Shown: positions 9,587 through 18,821, counted from the first letter of the stretch. The stretch is DNA of 28,061 bases from Chara braunii (GCA_003427395.1 BFEA01000001.1:5080105-5108165), one strand, 5' to 3'. Translations and numbers: made by a program. The notes: generated by a model not told the origin, from the letters alone.

Positions 9587-12310
9587 TTATAATGGGTGCC
9601 AACGCTTGAGGTCCCATCTGTCTAGGTGCAACACTTTTTTTCGTACAATCTGACATAGGCTTCGACATACGTCGTCCTCGGACCAGAAGTCGTCGGCTTT
9701 GATTTTTGTGCATTGCAGATCTAGTAAGGCGTTGTGGCTAAACCAGCCCAAATTAGAGGATTTATTAGGTTCAAAGAGCAGGTATAGATCGTTTCGAGCT
9801 ATTTGTTCGCAGGAGGTTTCAAATCTCAACCCTGCCCTGGCACCCGGAGCATAGTGTTTGGGGATGAAGGCCGACATTTGGTTAGTAAACACTCTACCTC
9901 TTTCCATGCGGTCCTCCTGGTGGAGCGAGAACTCCCAGCCATGCAGCGTCACGCCCCCGTAATCACCAACCGGGGAGAGGCCCAACTCCCATTTCCCTTC
10001 CGCTTTCCTGTAAGGGATTATCACCACCCCGTTCGGTTTGGAAAGGGGTAGCTCAAAGAGGCCCCGTTCTATGAGCTGTCTAACTTTGAGTCTTCGTGAG
10101 GTCATCCCCTCTTCTGTTGTTTCTCTTACGTTATTCGGCCCTGAACGTGCGGGTTCATGCCCGGGTGGGGGCACATCAGATGGCTCCGCCACTGGGGGCG
10201 GGTGGAATCGTCCCCGAGCGACGGCCAGTATACGTCGAAACGCTTCTGCCCATGTTAAGTGGGGGGGGGGGGCAGAGGTAAGCGCGTTCCTTAGGGACGG
10301 GCTATTATTAAGGAGCGCCACTAGCTGGACGTAAGATTTATCCCAGTATTCCTCCCCCTCGTGTGGGCAATCTGCTTGCAAATGTTTAAGAATCCAGTCT
10401 ATCACAACCTGGACCTTCTGGTCCAAGCCCATTCTTTGCGGGGGGGCGTCGGGGTCAGTCGGGTCCTTGGAGGACTCTTCCATTTCTACATTGGGCGGGG
10501 GGGGTGTTGTATCTACGTCCATTTGTTGAGCCCCAAAGGCGTCCGAGCAGAAGTCTGGCGCCAACTGATCAGGCCGTGTGGGGAGTGGGGGCTGTTGCAA
10601 ATCCTGTTCCTGTTGCTGGCACTGCACCCCTTGTTGAGGCCGGGGGGATTGCGGTTGCGGCTGTTGTGCATGTGTTGGGTGTGGTTCCGGCAGGTGTGGT
10701 GACCGGGTCCTTGCCTGTTGTTTCAGTCGTGTTCCGTGCTGTTTCCCGTGGGCTACCTCCCTTCCTTCTTCCCCCGCTATTGCTTTATGTTCTTCTGATA
10801 TTGAACTGGCCTGAGAATCCTGTTTGTAATGTTCCTGGCTGCTTGCCTCCTTCTCTCCCGCTACCGCGTTCGAATGACCTGTTGGTGTCTGTCCCTGGCT
10901 GCTTGTCTCCTTCTCTCCTACTGCCAAGTTCGAATGAACTGTCGATGCATGTTCTTCCCCTTTTGGCTGGTCCGCTCCTACGGAGGGCTCCTTCCGGGTT
11001 TCCTGAGCTTCCTGAATCACATCAGGCCCATCTTTTAGGCAATCAAAGTGGTTCCCCTGATTCCCGGCCGCTTTTTCCGTTTCTGCCAATTCCTTCTGTG
11101 GGGGCTCCTTCTTCTTACTGTCGACTGCTACCCAGGAGCCCTGTTGTTTGTTCAGCTTGGGGAGAGGCTGTAGGTGTGTCTCCAGGGATTGGGGGGGGAC
11201 CCATGTAGAGGGTGGTTGGGAACCCGGCTGGGGGTCCCCCTGCCTTTCCCATGACCAGCCAACTATTTCCCCTTCCTTTGCACCTGGTTTGTCGATGTAG
11301 ACCCACCCCTCGTGGCCAGGGTCAACCGCCCGCCACCTTGTTTCTTCAAAAGGATCCTCTCTCAAACATCCGGTGGGTTTGGCTGTGCGCGAGGGGTGTC
11401 GGGTGCAGGCTGTATCCGTGTATAGGTGCCCATAGGCCTGGCATTTGAAATACCAGGGCTTGTGTTTATGGGCAGTGTGGATACGATATAGTTTACCCCC
11501 CACCCGGAAGGGAATCACATCATCAATTGAGAAGATATGTTCATCGGCAAGGTTGATGGCCAACATTAAGTAGTCGTCCCTCCGGGCCACATGAGGGGGA
11601 AGCGGGTCGATGAAATCGATGACGTCATATTTCTCGGCAATGTCCTGAACGAAGGCCGCTTGGATCTCGATCGGAATGTGCCGAAATTCTACCCAAAAAT
11701 GTTCTCTCATCATTTGTTCCCTGTGTTCCTCTGGGCGTTGTGGCTTCGGGGGGGCCCAGGGGTAAATACGGACCTTTGATCTATCACACCGAAGAGATCT
11801 CCAACCATCCATTGTTCTTTTGCCAGCCTCTTATACACAGAGGATGGTGATGACGGACGACGAGGCAGGCTGGATGAGAAACTGTTCGCGTGCATTCGCC
11901 GAAGATCCTTTGAATGGCGCTAAACGTTCTCTGATCCACCCAACTTTGTCGTTTGTAGACTTGAAGGCTGCGTCATCATGGAAGGCCCAGTTACTTGCAT
12001 GATGAGTATAGATGAGGTCCCTCGTTCTAACTGCCTCCTCCGACAGAGCTCTAACAATGGATGTCTCCCCCCCCTGTTGTACAATCCTGTTTTCTGGGGT
12101 AGCCAGGAGGCGGGAGAGAAAGAAGGCCCCTGCTGTTGTCAAGTTCCCTACGGGGATCTTCCATTCCTGCCCCCCCCTCTCACTCAAACCCTCTTTCCTA
12201 CGCTTGACTGCGAGGGCAGGCTGTTCTTTGACCTTCTCCGCCCAGGTTCTGACAGACGAGCCTTGAGAGGACGAGCCCGGTTCAGTTTCAGGCTCCTGCC
12301 TGCCTATCTG
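9587..12310 (-). pseudogene. LINE ORF1, long RNA-binding protein with an extra C-terminal region
   Basis: This would be the nucleic-acid chaperone that coats LINE RNA. The N-terminal part (12310-11834) has AGAFFLSRLL and RERLAPFKGSS. An in-frame TAA (11831-11833) follows, then 741 open residues. These begin with a region like the DUF4283 type of plant L1 ORF1 (HFWVEFRHIPIEIQAAFV, about 11700; DDYLMLAINLADEHIF, about 11570). Next is a zinc knuckle missing its second Cys (FKCQAYGHLYTDTAC, about 11440), then roughly 300 residues rich in Gln, Pro, Glu and Ser (about 11300-10450). The last 190 or so residues (about 10110-9590; GVVIIPYRKAEGKWELGLSP, LYLLFEPNKSSNLGWF) form an ordered-looking region I do not recognise. 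About 900 codons in all, which is long for ORF1. The natural stop TAA is at 9587. Confidence 0.8.
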
Positions 12311-12600
12311 CCTGCCTGCCTGCCTTGCGTATCCCATGTGGTGACATGAAATTAGCTGTAGCACCACAGTCAACCAACACACGGAGATAGCGGTGGTTGA
12401 TGAGAAGTTTAAAGAAGATCAACTCCACTGTCCCTTGGGCACGCTGCTGTTTCATCTCAACCCAATGCTCCAAGTGGTAGTGGAAGTCAACCATCTCAGA
12501 CTCCTCCCAAGGCTCGACATACAAGACATTACTTACCTCAGCTTTGTCTTCAGCAGATGATTGGGCTTCTGGGGTGGGCTGCTGATTTTCAACAGAACCG
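12311..12600 (-). pseudogene. Element B protease, truncated by LINE junction
   Basis: This is the start of a retropepsin-type aspartic protease. LRVLVDCGATANFMSPHGIR (about 12385-12325) carries the catalytic Asp in a D-C-G-A context, against the common D-S/T-G-A. The frame then runs into a GCAGG-rich repeat at about 12297-12325 and LINE ORF1, so the rest of the fold, including the flap and the ILG-type motif, is missing. Upstream text (about 12400-12600) is an acidic linker with many Glu and Ser that joins gag. It could not be active. Confidence 0.8.
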
Positions 12601-14437
12601 GACTCCCCTGATGTAGAGTTTGCTGAATCTGACTCTACGCCCGATTCTGGTTTCCCTGCAGCCTATAACAGTCTTGAACTTTATGATTTGGCTTTTGGCA
12701 ATGCAGGCAAACCCCCTTCTTGAGTCTGCCCCGCCAGTCATTCTCAGTGATCCGGAGGTCAACCCAAGGCTTGGTAGTTGCATCCTCCGGTTTAGGCGGG
12801 ATCTTAACTCCTTTGGGGAGTTGGACATAGCTTTTCCCGACACTCCGATTCGGTCCCTTAGTGCTGGCAGTCTTTTTAAAGGTAGAAAAAAATTCTTCTT
12901 CTTTATTTGCGTCGGACTCATGGGCCGAAGAACAAGCTGTATTGGAGTCATGTTCTTGGTCGTCACCAAGAGTGGGGTCATCCGCATCGGCTTCTTCTTC
13001 GGCCTCTAGCAAGTCATGCACAGCAAAACGGTTGCTGCCCTTGAACCGTTTGTCGCCCATGGGCTTTTTGCTGCCTGTCGTGCTAACGAGGTCCATAGCC
13101 TCCAGACTGACTACGTCCTTCCTTAAGGTGAGTGAGTCAGTCTATGCAATGTAGTCCCTGCCCAGGCGACTAGTGAAGTTAGTTGGAATCGCGCCCTTAA
13201 CCACATCCAAGCAAGATTGAGCGGACAGTTCCAAACCAGGAGTGGCAAACATCTTGCTTAGATAGGTCTGCAGGCTTTTCATGGAGCCATTCCACTTGTT
13301 GTGCTTTACTTTGTCAAGTTGAATCCTTGCTTTAGCAGCAATATGTGGGTCTTGGTATTGGGAGATGAGGAGTTCTTCGAGGGAGGCAACCGGGGTGGTC
13401 CTAAGCCATTTGGCTAGTGCGGTCTTTTGGAACCCAGCCCGCGTCGCTTGGACTTCTAGGAAGCCCCGTACGACCGGCTCGACATTCCCATGATCACCGC
13501 CTGGTTCTCAGGTTGAGTTCCCAGAATCTCAAAGTAGGCCCTCATGGAGCCGATCCAGGACTCGATGTCTTCCTTGCTGTCGTACTTAGACGACATTTGT
13601 ACCGCCTTCCGGTCCACATAGGGACCAACGTGGGTGGGGTCCAGCAGCAGCTGGTTCCGGTCTTGGGGCTGCAGCAGTTGCAGAAGTTCCAGCCTCATTG
13701 CTTGTTATAGCAATAGTGGAATCTGCACCTGCTGCAGGCCCCGAGGGGGTTGCCATCACACTCGAAGAAGAGGTAGAAGAAGATACAGTGAGAGGGGCAG
13801 AGGTAGTTTCGATTGCAGCTTCAGATCCAGGGGGTAGAGGAAGAGGGTTAGCCACTTGGGCTTGTCGCAGGTCAGCCACCTCCTTTGTCAATTCATGGAA
13901 CTTGCGGGTCATCTCAGTCAGGTCATCCTGAAGTGTCTGCAGCTTTGCAAAGACTTCAGCGATCTGAGTGGTGTAGTCCTCAAGGTTCCTGACTTGAACA
14001 AAGGCTGTAAGGATGGACTGCAATTGTTCCCTACACTGCTCTTCAGTCAGTGAGGGAACAGTCTCTAGGAGAGCTACTTGCCTTCTCAGCAAGGTCTCCT
14101 TCCTCTCCTTCTCCGACTCATGTTCCCGTTTTATTGCACCATCTAAGAGTGCTTGCAGATGGGGTTTCTCAACATCACTGGCTGCATCTAACAAGGCCCG
14201 CCATTGCATTGAAGTAAGCTGGGCCATTTTCGAACTGTCAGTATGGAAAGGTGGGTTAGAGAGTCGCCAGTCAGCAAAAGAATCAATCAGACTCTCAAGA
14301 GGTTCACTCCCCCTCCCGCTTAGACGAACACTCCTTTTCCCAGTCCTTGCCCACTTCAGACAATCACTTTCCCTCTCTCCCTGTTCTCTCTCCCTCCTCT
14401 CTCTCTCTTCTTTCATATTGCGAGTCTCCACGGGCAT
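12601..14437 (-). pseudogene. Element B gag with zinc knuckle, frameshifted
   Basis: This is the structural polyprotein that would form the retrotransposon particle. The start is placed at the ATG at 14437 (MPVETRNMKEERERRER), which opens a charged region. A helical, coiled-coil-like stretch follows (LQTLQDDLTEMTRKFHEL, about 13950-13880), then a Ser/Thr/Ala-rich linker, and a capsid-like segment (YDSKEDIESWIGSMRAYFEI, about 13590-13530). This continues in another frame as FLEVQATRAGFQKTALAKWL (about 13470) to about 13150. The nucleocapsid knuckle CLHCQKPNHKVQDC (CX2CX4HX4C) is at about 12710-12670. Breaks: a frameshift near 13690, another near 13480, and an in-frame TAG near 13145. Homology to known gag families is inferred from layout and the knuckle. 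Confidence 0.75.
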
Positions 14438-15742
14438 CAGAAATGAACTCAGAAAACAGATTAAGCTCAGAGAAGAGAAGGTAAAACTCCTAGCCGGAGC
14501 GACATTTCATTTGGAAGTAGAGAACAACAAAGAAACAGTCAAACTCAAAGAGACGTCTGATCCAGCGACCCAGTCTGATCAGACTGCGTACGAGGTCCTC
14601 TCGAGTCCAGTCTGACCAGCTCCGTGTCCGTACAGCAAATCAGACAACGAGTAACTAAATGCAACAATGGAGAATTGAGTGGTGTACAGGGTGCGAGTCA
14701 AGCCACGGATTGTGCAATCAGAATACAAGCGAAACGTCAAAGCCAAGATCCCCTCGGCAGTGGGTGTCCTAATCCAAGAAGAATGAACTCGTATCCCAGC
14801 CAAGAAGACAGGAGGTCAATGCCTAACCGATTTGGGTCCAGAGGCTCTCCTTGTTTGGGCCCGGTCCCGCTGGGTCCCAAGGGTCCCACGTAGGTCTCAA
14901 CCAGTTCCCCACCAAGAGGAGTCCCACCTGAACTTAGTTCAGTCTCTACTGCACCGAAAAACGAAATTTCAACTTATGGCAGAACCTACAGACTACAACC
15001 GTTCAGTGATGAAAAGACAAAGCACTGTAGAAAGACTCGGCATGTATAACAAGATACTTCATTTTCCATCCATCAGGTGAGTAGGTAGATCACATGCATT
15101 CAGTCACACAATCAAGACCACAGAGGAGTAGGAAAAGAAACCCAGAGTACCCCAACAGGACAATCAATACCATACACACATACATGGGCATCCCGTAGGT
15201 GCACGACACTTACCTCAGTGGCCTTGAGCTTCGAGATGAAGAGAACTCACCCCCCTTCTCATATGGTCCTCCTGACCCATCTAACGCTACCCCTACACTA
15301 GTTTCCTATCTCCTAGGAGGGTCTGAGTCCAACACCCAAGTGCAACGCCGGATCCCCCGTCGATGCTGAAGAACAAAGTAGCAACTTGCAGTCCGTTGAT
15401 GCAGAATGGCCGCTGACCCTCAAGCTCGCCTTACTTGAGGGCAGCCCTTAAGTTGCCAAGTGTCTCCCTTGACTCAGATTCCAGGTGCGAGTGCCTCTCA
15501 CTGTNGCCTCTCTCAAATCGCCGCATGAAGTCTCCTCGAAATGTCTCGCCACCCTAATCTCACTCTCAAGCAACCTGGTTAGGGTCTATGTTGACCCCAC
15601 ATGATCTAACCAGGTGGGGGCAGCTTCCCTTAGCCACGCTGCCCCACTTCCCTCAACCATCCGACCCTAACCCTAAGTGTTGCCCTCAACCACTTAGGTT
15701 AGGGTTAGGGCTGCAAAGTCAACTCTCACCAGCAAGTAGAAT
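14438..15742 (-). other. Element B leader between primer binding site and gag
   Basis: There are 1.3 kb with no supported coding region; short ORFs are scattered and without recognisable motifs. Long leaders between primer binding site and gag are known in plant Ty3/gypsy elements. It contains an ambiguous base at 15505 and a hairpin of telomere-like repeats at 15665-15710. Packaging or ribosome-entry functions are possible, but nothing in the sequence shows them. Confidence 0.6.
15665..15710. repeat. Telomere-like inverted repeat
   Basis: CCCTAACCCTAAGTG (15665-15679) faces CACTTAGGTTAGGG (15691-15704) with one base bulged, around an 11-base loop. Another TTAGGG follows to 15710. It lies about 33 bases from the element B primer binding site. 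Confidence 0.7.
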
Positions 15743-15756
15743 CCGCTCCGATACCA
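15743..15756 (-). other. Primer binding site of element B
   Basis: The element strand reads TGGTATCGGAGCGG one base after the LTR end (TGACGCCAGCG-side edge at 15758). It pairs with the 3' end of initiator-Met tRNA with one mismatch in the first 12 bases (plant iMet-type PBS: TGGTATCAGAGC). Confidence 0.75.
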
Positions 15757-15840
15757 ATGTTATGACGCTGGCCAATTTCGAGTTACACATCCACTGGAAA
15801 GTACAATGTCATCCAATTGCAGAAAGAAATGAATGAACTT

Positions 15841-15900
15841 GAGAGGAGAGAGAGGAGTAGAAGAAGAAGAAGAAGAAGTAAGAAAGAAGAAGAAGAAGAT
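15841..15900. repeat. Purine microsatellite (AGG/GAA)n
   Basis: An uninterrupted purine-rich run of GAGAG and AAG units. The Arg/Glu/Lys-rich ORFs through it are low-complexity artefacts. Confidence 0.85.
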
Positions 15901-16112
15901 GTACACCAGCAAAGACAATTACAAGGCTCTTCTTCTTCGCCCAACAATCTCCTCCTCCTTATCTCCTCCTCCTTATCTCCCCCTCCGCTTATTCATACAA
16001 GAAATAATAATACAATGTTGAATGACTGGTCCAGAATCAATGTCCGAGTCCCTCTTCTACTGCAGGTATCACTCAAGGTCCACCATAGCCATGGCCGCCT
16101 CTCCCACACTTC

Positions 16113-16306
16113 ATGGGCCGAGGCTATGGCGGACTACTAGGCCTTGCTCCGATGCCCAAAGGACAACACAAAGCAGCTATGGCTGCTTGGTCTCAGGCCG
16201 CCATGTCCAACCCTGCCCTGAAGCTTCTTGGTGTGGCTCTCCCCGGCTGGGGACTCCTTGCTGCAGCGCCCACCGAGGTGATGAAGATGGCTGCCACCAT
16301 AGCCAG
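16113..16306 (+). other. Exon-like ORF ending at a consensus splice donor
   Basis: A plus-strand frame begins MGRGYGGLLGLAP and continues with Ala- and Gly-rich, mildly hydrophobic text (KLLGVALPGWGLLAAAP). It runs directly into CAG/GTAAGTA at 16304-16311, a near-perfect splice donor, and the frame closes on the TAA inside that donor. A pyrimidine-rich stretch ending in CCCCAG follows by 16383. This could be a captured host exon or coincidence in LTR sequence. I do not recognise the protein. Confidence 0.2.
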
Positions 16307-16464
16307 GTAAGTACCCCTGGCGCTCCTCCCCCTTCCTCCTTCCTTCCTCCTTCTTCCTCCCTCTAGTCCTTCTTCCTCCCCAGCAGCACAGCTCCAGCCT
16401 AGCGCTGCTCCCTCCAGCGCTCCACCAGTGTGTCGCCAAACTTGCACACTGAAAAAGAGGCCGG

Positions 16465-16995
16465 AAGATATAGCGGCCTGCTTTGCCTCTTGGGCGGTGA
16501 CTTCCAGGCCGCTGGCCTTCCCAAGCAACCGGTACCTCCTCCTCTTTTTGGAGGGAACATCATTGCAGACTCTGATATTGCCCCGACAGGCCCTAGACTC
16601 AGACTGGTACCCGCTAGACCTAGCCTTCACTACCGGCCTCTAACAATGCCACTTTTGTCTTCTTCTGCTCGGCCTCCGGTACCTGCATATTTACCCCCCT
16701 GCCGGGTGCGGTACCGGCCTACCCGCTACTTGAGTGCTTTTTCCCCGCTGCAACCCTTCAAAGTCACGGCCACAGGTAAGCACCGGCCCTGAGGGCCCAA
16801 CGAACGAACAAGTGCCCTGGCGGGCCACACACACACACCCATACCAACCAGCACTCAGACAGGCACAGTCACACACACGCAAGCCAACCAGCTCTCAGAC
16901 AGACATGCAGTCCAGCAAGCACACACACACACATACTTAGCAGGCGGGGAACTCAGTAGGGCATTCAGTCTATGAGCAAAACTCAGAAATCAGCT
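16465..16995 (+). repeat. Diverged repeat, inverted partner at 19965-20400
   Basis: The plus strand here and the minus strand of 19965-20400 share collinear blocks. These are GGTGACTTCC (about 16496), GGGAACATCATTGCAG (about 16553), AGGCCCTAGA (about 16588), then CA-rich text with CAGGCAC and CAGACA units, then CAGAAATCAG (about 16983). The spacing differs and identity is moderate. A protein-level resemblance (FGGNIIA...GPR-RL) follows from the nucleotide match and is not evidence of coding. It may be leader sequence of element A or an independent repeat. Confidence 0.55.
16820..16937. repeat. CA-rich simple repeat
   Basis: Three blocks of (CA)n (around 16828, 16870 and 16922) are separated by CAGACAGGCA-like units. 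Confidence 0.8.
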
Positions 16996-17071
16996 GTGTG
17001 TTTCAGTCCGTGTTTGGACGGGTTATCACAGAACAGCTATTCCGAAGAACCAATGAAGCGCAGTTCGAACC

Positions 17072-17084
17072 AGCTCTGATACCA
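17072..17084 (-). other. Primer binding site of element A
   Basis: The element strand reads TGGTATCAGAGCT three bases (ATT) after the 5' LTR end. It matches the plant initiator-Met tRNA 3' terminus over 12 bases. This fixes 17088-18082 as a 5' LTR and the element's direction as leftward. Confidence 0.88.
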
Positions 17085-17087
17085 AAT

Positions 17088-18082
17088 TGCAAGGAAAATG
17101 AGCAATAGCGAGATGACAATAATCAGATTGCACAATCACATTGAAGGCCAGATAATATCACAGTGTCCAGAAAGCAGGAATGCACCAATATATCACCAAT
17201 GAAGATTCGTAACACTGAAAACCAATGTCAATGAGAGCTTGCTCTCGCCACCACCAACATGAGTGTCCAGGCCCTATCTCTCTACTTGGCGCTCGGCACC
17301 CAGCCTACTTCGTACACAGCTACTCACTGCCTACTTATTGACAATGCAACTGTTGACGTCAGCAGCCTCCGAAGTACTTGAAGATGTCACCCATGCAGAC
17401 CATCGCCAATACCAGGTATGTGCCCTCACATCATCATCATCATCATCTTTCTCTCTCTCCCCTGTCTTACTTCCACGTCTTCACTCTGTACACCCGAAGA
17501 CCACCCCTGCGCCTCACTGTAGTCCAAGCACATCCAGCTATGGAGGCTGGGCTATGGCGCTGCCCTCAGCAGCGCCCTGCTCCCTGCACAACCGCACGCG
17601 CTAGCACCTCGCCTCTCAGCGCCAGCAGCAGCCCACGAGTTTCCGCTCCAGCAGCGCTGCCATTAGCATGTGAGTGCCTGCATGAGCTGCCGGTGGCGAG
17701 CTCTTTCCTATATGGAAAGAGCCTCCTGCCTTTGCAGCCTGGCTGGACTGGCCTGGGCCCAGAAGCTTCCGGTAGGCCCCAGGATGCTGCGCTTGTGTTG
17801 GAGCTACTGGGCCTCTTTCGGTTGGGCTCACAACTGTGAGCGTATGAGGCTGCGATTCTCGCCCAGGGCCTGCATTCTTGGAAAGGCCCAGAAGGCCGTG
17901 GAATGTCTTTGTTGCTCGGCCTGTATTTCCCTTAACCAACTGGAACGTCGCAACTGTCTGGACCCCCAAATACGACATTGACAGTCGAGGGCCTCTCGTG
18001 ATTTGTTAGGCCCGCCTTCACTTAGGGCGGGCACGTATGCAACAGGGGGCCCTTAGGCCTGGCAAGGACCCAGATCCTCGCA
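17088..18082 (-). repeat. 5' LTR of element A
   Basis: A 995-bp LTR bounded by TGCAAGG on the left and CCTCGCA on the right (TG...CA on the element strand too). It aligns end to end with 20998-21994 and with the surviving part of 365-950. Both edges are set by the points where the copies stop matching. Contents include an imperfect ATC microsatellite (about 17430-17448), the palindrome at 17700-17722 and many CCCAG/GGCC motifs. The outer flank is GAGGG (18083-18087). Its partner cannot be checked because the other LTR is truncated. Confidence 0.9.
17700..17722. promoter_or_regulatory. Palindrome in LTR (copy 2)
   Basis: The same 9-bp arms as at 565-587, with spacer TATAT. Confidence 0.5.
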
Positions 18083-18095
18083 GAGGGAAGGTCCT

Positions 18096-18098
<3 letters not shown>

Positions 18099-18137
<39 letters not shown>
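18099..18137 (+). repeat. 39-nt poly(A) run next to LTR edge
   Basis: An unbroken A run begins 16 bases outside the element A 5' LTR. It could be the tail of a plus-strand retroposed sequence into whose end element A inserted. AT-rich text (18138-18260) without ORFs follows. Confidence 0.8.
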
Positions 18138-18140
<3 letters not shown>

Positions 18141-18326
18141 TATGCAGAAAAATAAACTGAACAACTTTTGCGTCAGGGTCACATCGAAATTCTTTACCAA
18201 ATTTAAAATAAAAAATCAAATTAAAAAATATTAAAACAGTTTTTGTTTTTGTTTTTGGTCCAGCCGGGCAAGTGGTCCCGGGCCACTGTGGTAGCCTAGT
18301 TTTCTGTCCTTTCCTTTTTTTTTTTA

Positions 18327-18419
18327 CTTTAGAGCATTTCTCAATTTATGTGTGTCACCCTTCCGCAGGGGCCATGCTAATCATCTCTGTATCATTCCAA
18401 TTTAATAGATGTTCCGGTT
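18327..18419 (-). ncRNA. U6 snRNA-like sequence, probable retropseudogene
   Basis: U6 is the catalytic spliceosomal RNA. The minus strand carries AAATTGGAATGATACAGAGA, then GATTAGCATGGCCCCTGCG, then GGTGACACACA and GAGAAATG. The ACAGAGA box and the AGC triad are intact. Several positions differ from the plant U6 that I know: TGATTAGC in place of AGATTAGC, GCGGAAGGGTGAC in place of GCGCAAGGATGAC, and a diverged 5' stem. The 3' end is followed by TAAAAAAAAAAA, where a U6 gene would have a T-rich Pol III terminator. Changes in the internal stem-loop plus the A tail point to an RNA-mediated copy. Promoter elements were not identified. Confidence 0.75.
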
Positions 18420-18537
18420 CTGTCTTTTGTTCTTTCCACTGAGAGAGAGAGAAAAGAAGACAAACTGACTGTTGTGTTGTGCTGACTGCCACCTTCACTC
18501 CTTTTCTTTGTGCCCTACTGTGTTTACTGCACTGCAG

Positions 18538-18821
18538 TGGAAATGGACTGGGACAATGATGGTCGAATCAGTTTTAGAGACTTCCTTCATACTTTTGTTG
18601 GATGGATTGACCATGACGACGAAACCGAGACTGCAGCAACATCATCTGAAGGTCTGCTCCAGTCTCCTGGTAGGATCATGCGGTTGCTTCACAGCTCCTT
18701 TGCCTGTGTGCATAAGTGTGTCTATGAATGGATATTGCCCCCACTCATCCGATTACACGCAAACATGTTGATGGCATCAACACTTGTCCTGACTACATTC
18801 CCATTCCAACTCTTGCAATGA
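18538..18821 (+). CDS. Exon-like segment encoding an EF-hand loop
   Basis: After a pyrimidine-containing tract and an acceptor-like CACTGCAG (AG at 18536-18537), the frame reads EMDWDNDGRISFRDFLHTF. This fits the EF-hand calcium loop D-x-D-x-D-G-x-I-x-x-x-D, with Asp instead of Glu at position 12. Acidic text (IDHDDETE) follows, then a Cys- and Leu-containing stretch (FACVHKCVYEWILPPLIRLH) and a TGA at 18819-18821, with AATAAA 22 bases later. The incoming helix of the hand would have to come from an upstream exon, which is not visible next to it; the U6-like sequence lies there instead. It reads as the last exon of a host calcium-binding protein gene, or a fragment moved by a retroelement. 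Confidence 0.45.

Larger units (their letters stand above)
4281..12310 (-). mobile_element. L1-like LINE, about 8 kb, inactive
   Basis: A 25-nt poly(A) on the minus strand (4281-4305) closes the element. Going upstream come a 0.9-kb 3' UTR, ORF2 (endonuclease, reverse transcriptase and a zinc-binding tail, 5217-9505), an 81-bp gap, and ORF1 (9587 to about 12310). The 5' edge is placed in a GCAGG-rich run at about 12297-12325, where the reading frame of element B protease is broken. No in-frame ATG lies between that junction and recognisable ORF1, so the element may be 5' truncated. No target duplication is seen: the left flank (CACCCGTAG) and the right flank (CCTTGCGTATCCC) do not match, and they belong to two different LTR families. 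Both ORFs contain stops and frameshifts. Confidence 0.85.
12311..16460 (-). mobile_element. Element B: 5' part of a second LTR retrotransposon family
   Basis: The parts present in element order (right to left) are an LTR whose inner edge is at 15758, a primer binding site at 15743-15756, a 1.3-kb leader, gag, a zinc knuckle and the start of a protease. The gag and protease are unlike those of element C, so this is a separate family. The protease is cut at about 12311 by the LINE, and no B-type pol or 3' LTR is found on the other side. The right-hand limit of the LTR is unknown; it must lie at or before about 16460, where a different repeat begins. Confidence 0.65.
15758..16460 (-). repeat. 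5' LTR of element B (right end uncertain)
   Basis: The inner edge is TGTTATGACGC on the plus strand, so on the element strand the LTR closes in CA, one base before the primer binding site. The outer edge cannot be fixed because no second B LTR exists in the window. The segment contains a GA-rich microsatellite and a plus-strand exon-like ORF (16113-16306), which may or may not be part of the LTR. Confidence 0.45.
365..18082 (-). mobile_element. Element A: Ty3/gypsy chromovirus-like retrotransposon, rearranged
   Basis: The outer limits are an LTR pair: a full 5' LTR at 17088-18082 with a primer binding site beside it, and a 3' LTR at 365-950 with a polypurine tract beside it. By eye these two LTRs resemble each other more than either resembles the third copy at 20998-21994. 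For example, both carry the stretch around the palindrome and the CATGAGCTGCCGGTGG segment that the third lacks. That supports their being one element's pair. Inside, only the pol part (991-4280) belongs to this family. The gag and protease expected by comparison with element C are missing, and their place is taken by a LINE and by the 5' half of a second LTR element (B). The outer target duplication cannot be tested because the 3' LTR is truncated. Confidence 0.7.

Noticed and set aside
10038-11208. Long plus-strand ORFs antisense to LINE ORF1
   Set aside because: They mirror the Gln/Pro-rich coding strand, lack any recognisable motif and have Pro/Leu/Val-rich composition typical of antisense frames.
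4281-12325. Simple LINE insertion with target-site duplication
   Set aside because: Flanks on the two sides share no duplicated bases and belong to different LTR families.
15817-16140. Arg/Glu/Lys-rich ORFs
   Set aside because: These are products of the purine microsatellite at 15841-15900.
17425-17450. His-rich stretch from ATC/CAT repeats
   Set aside because: A simple repeat within the LTR, with different length in the other LTR.
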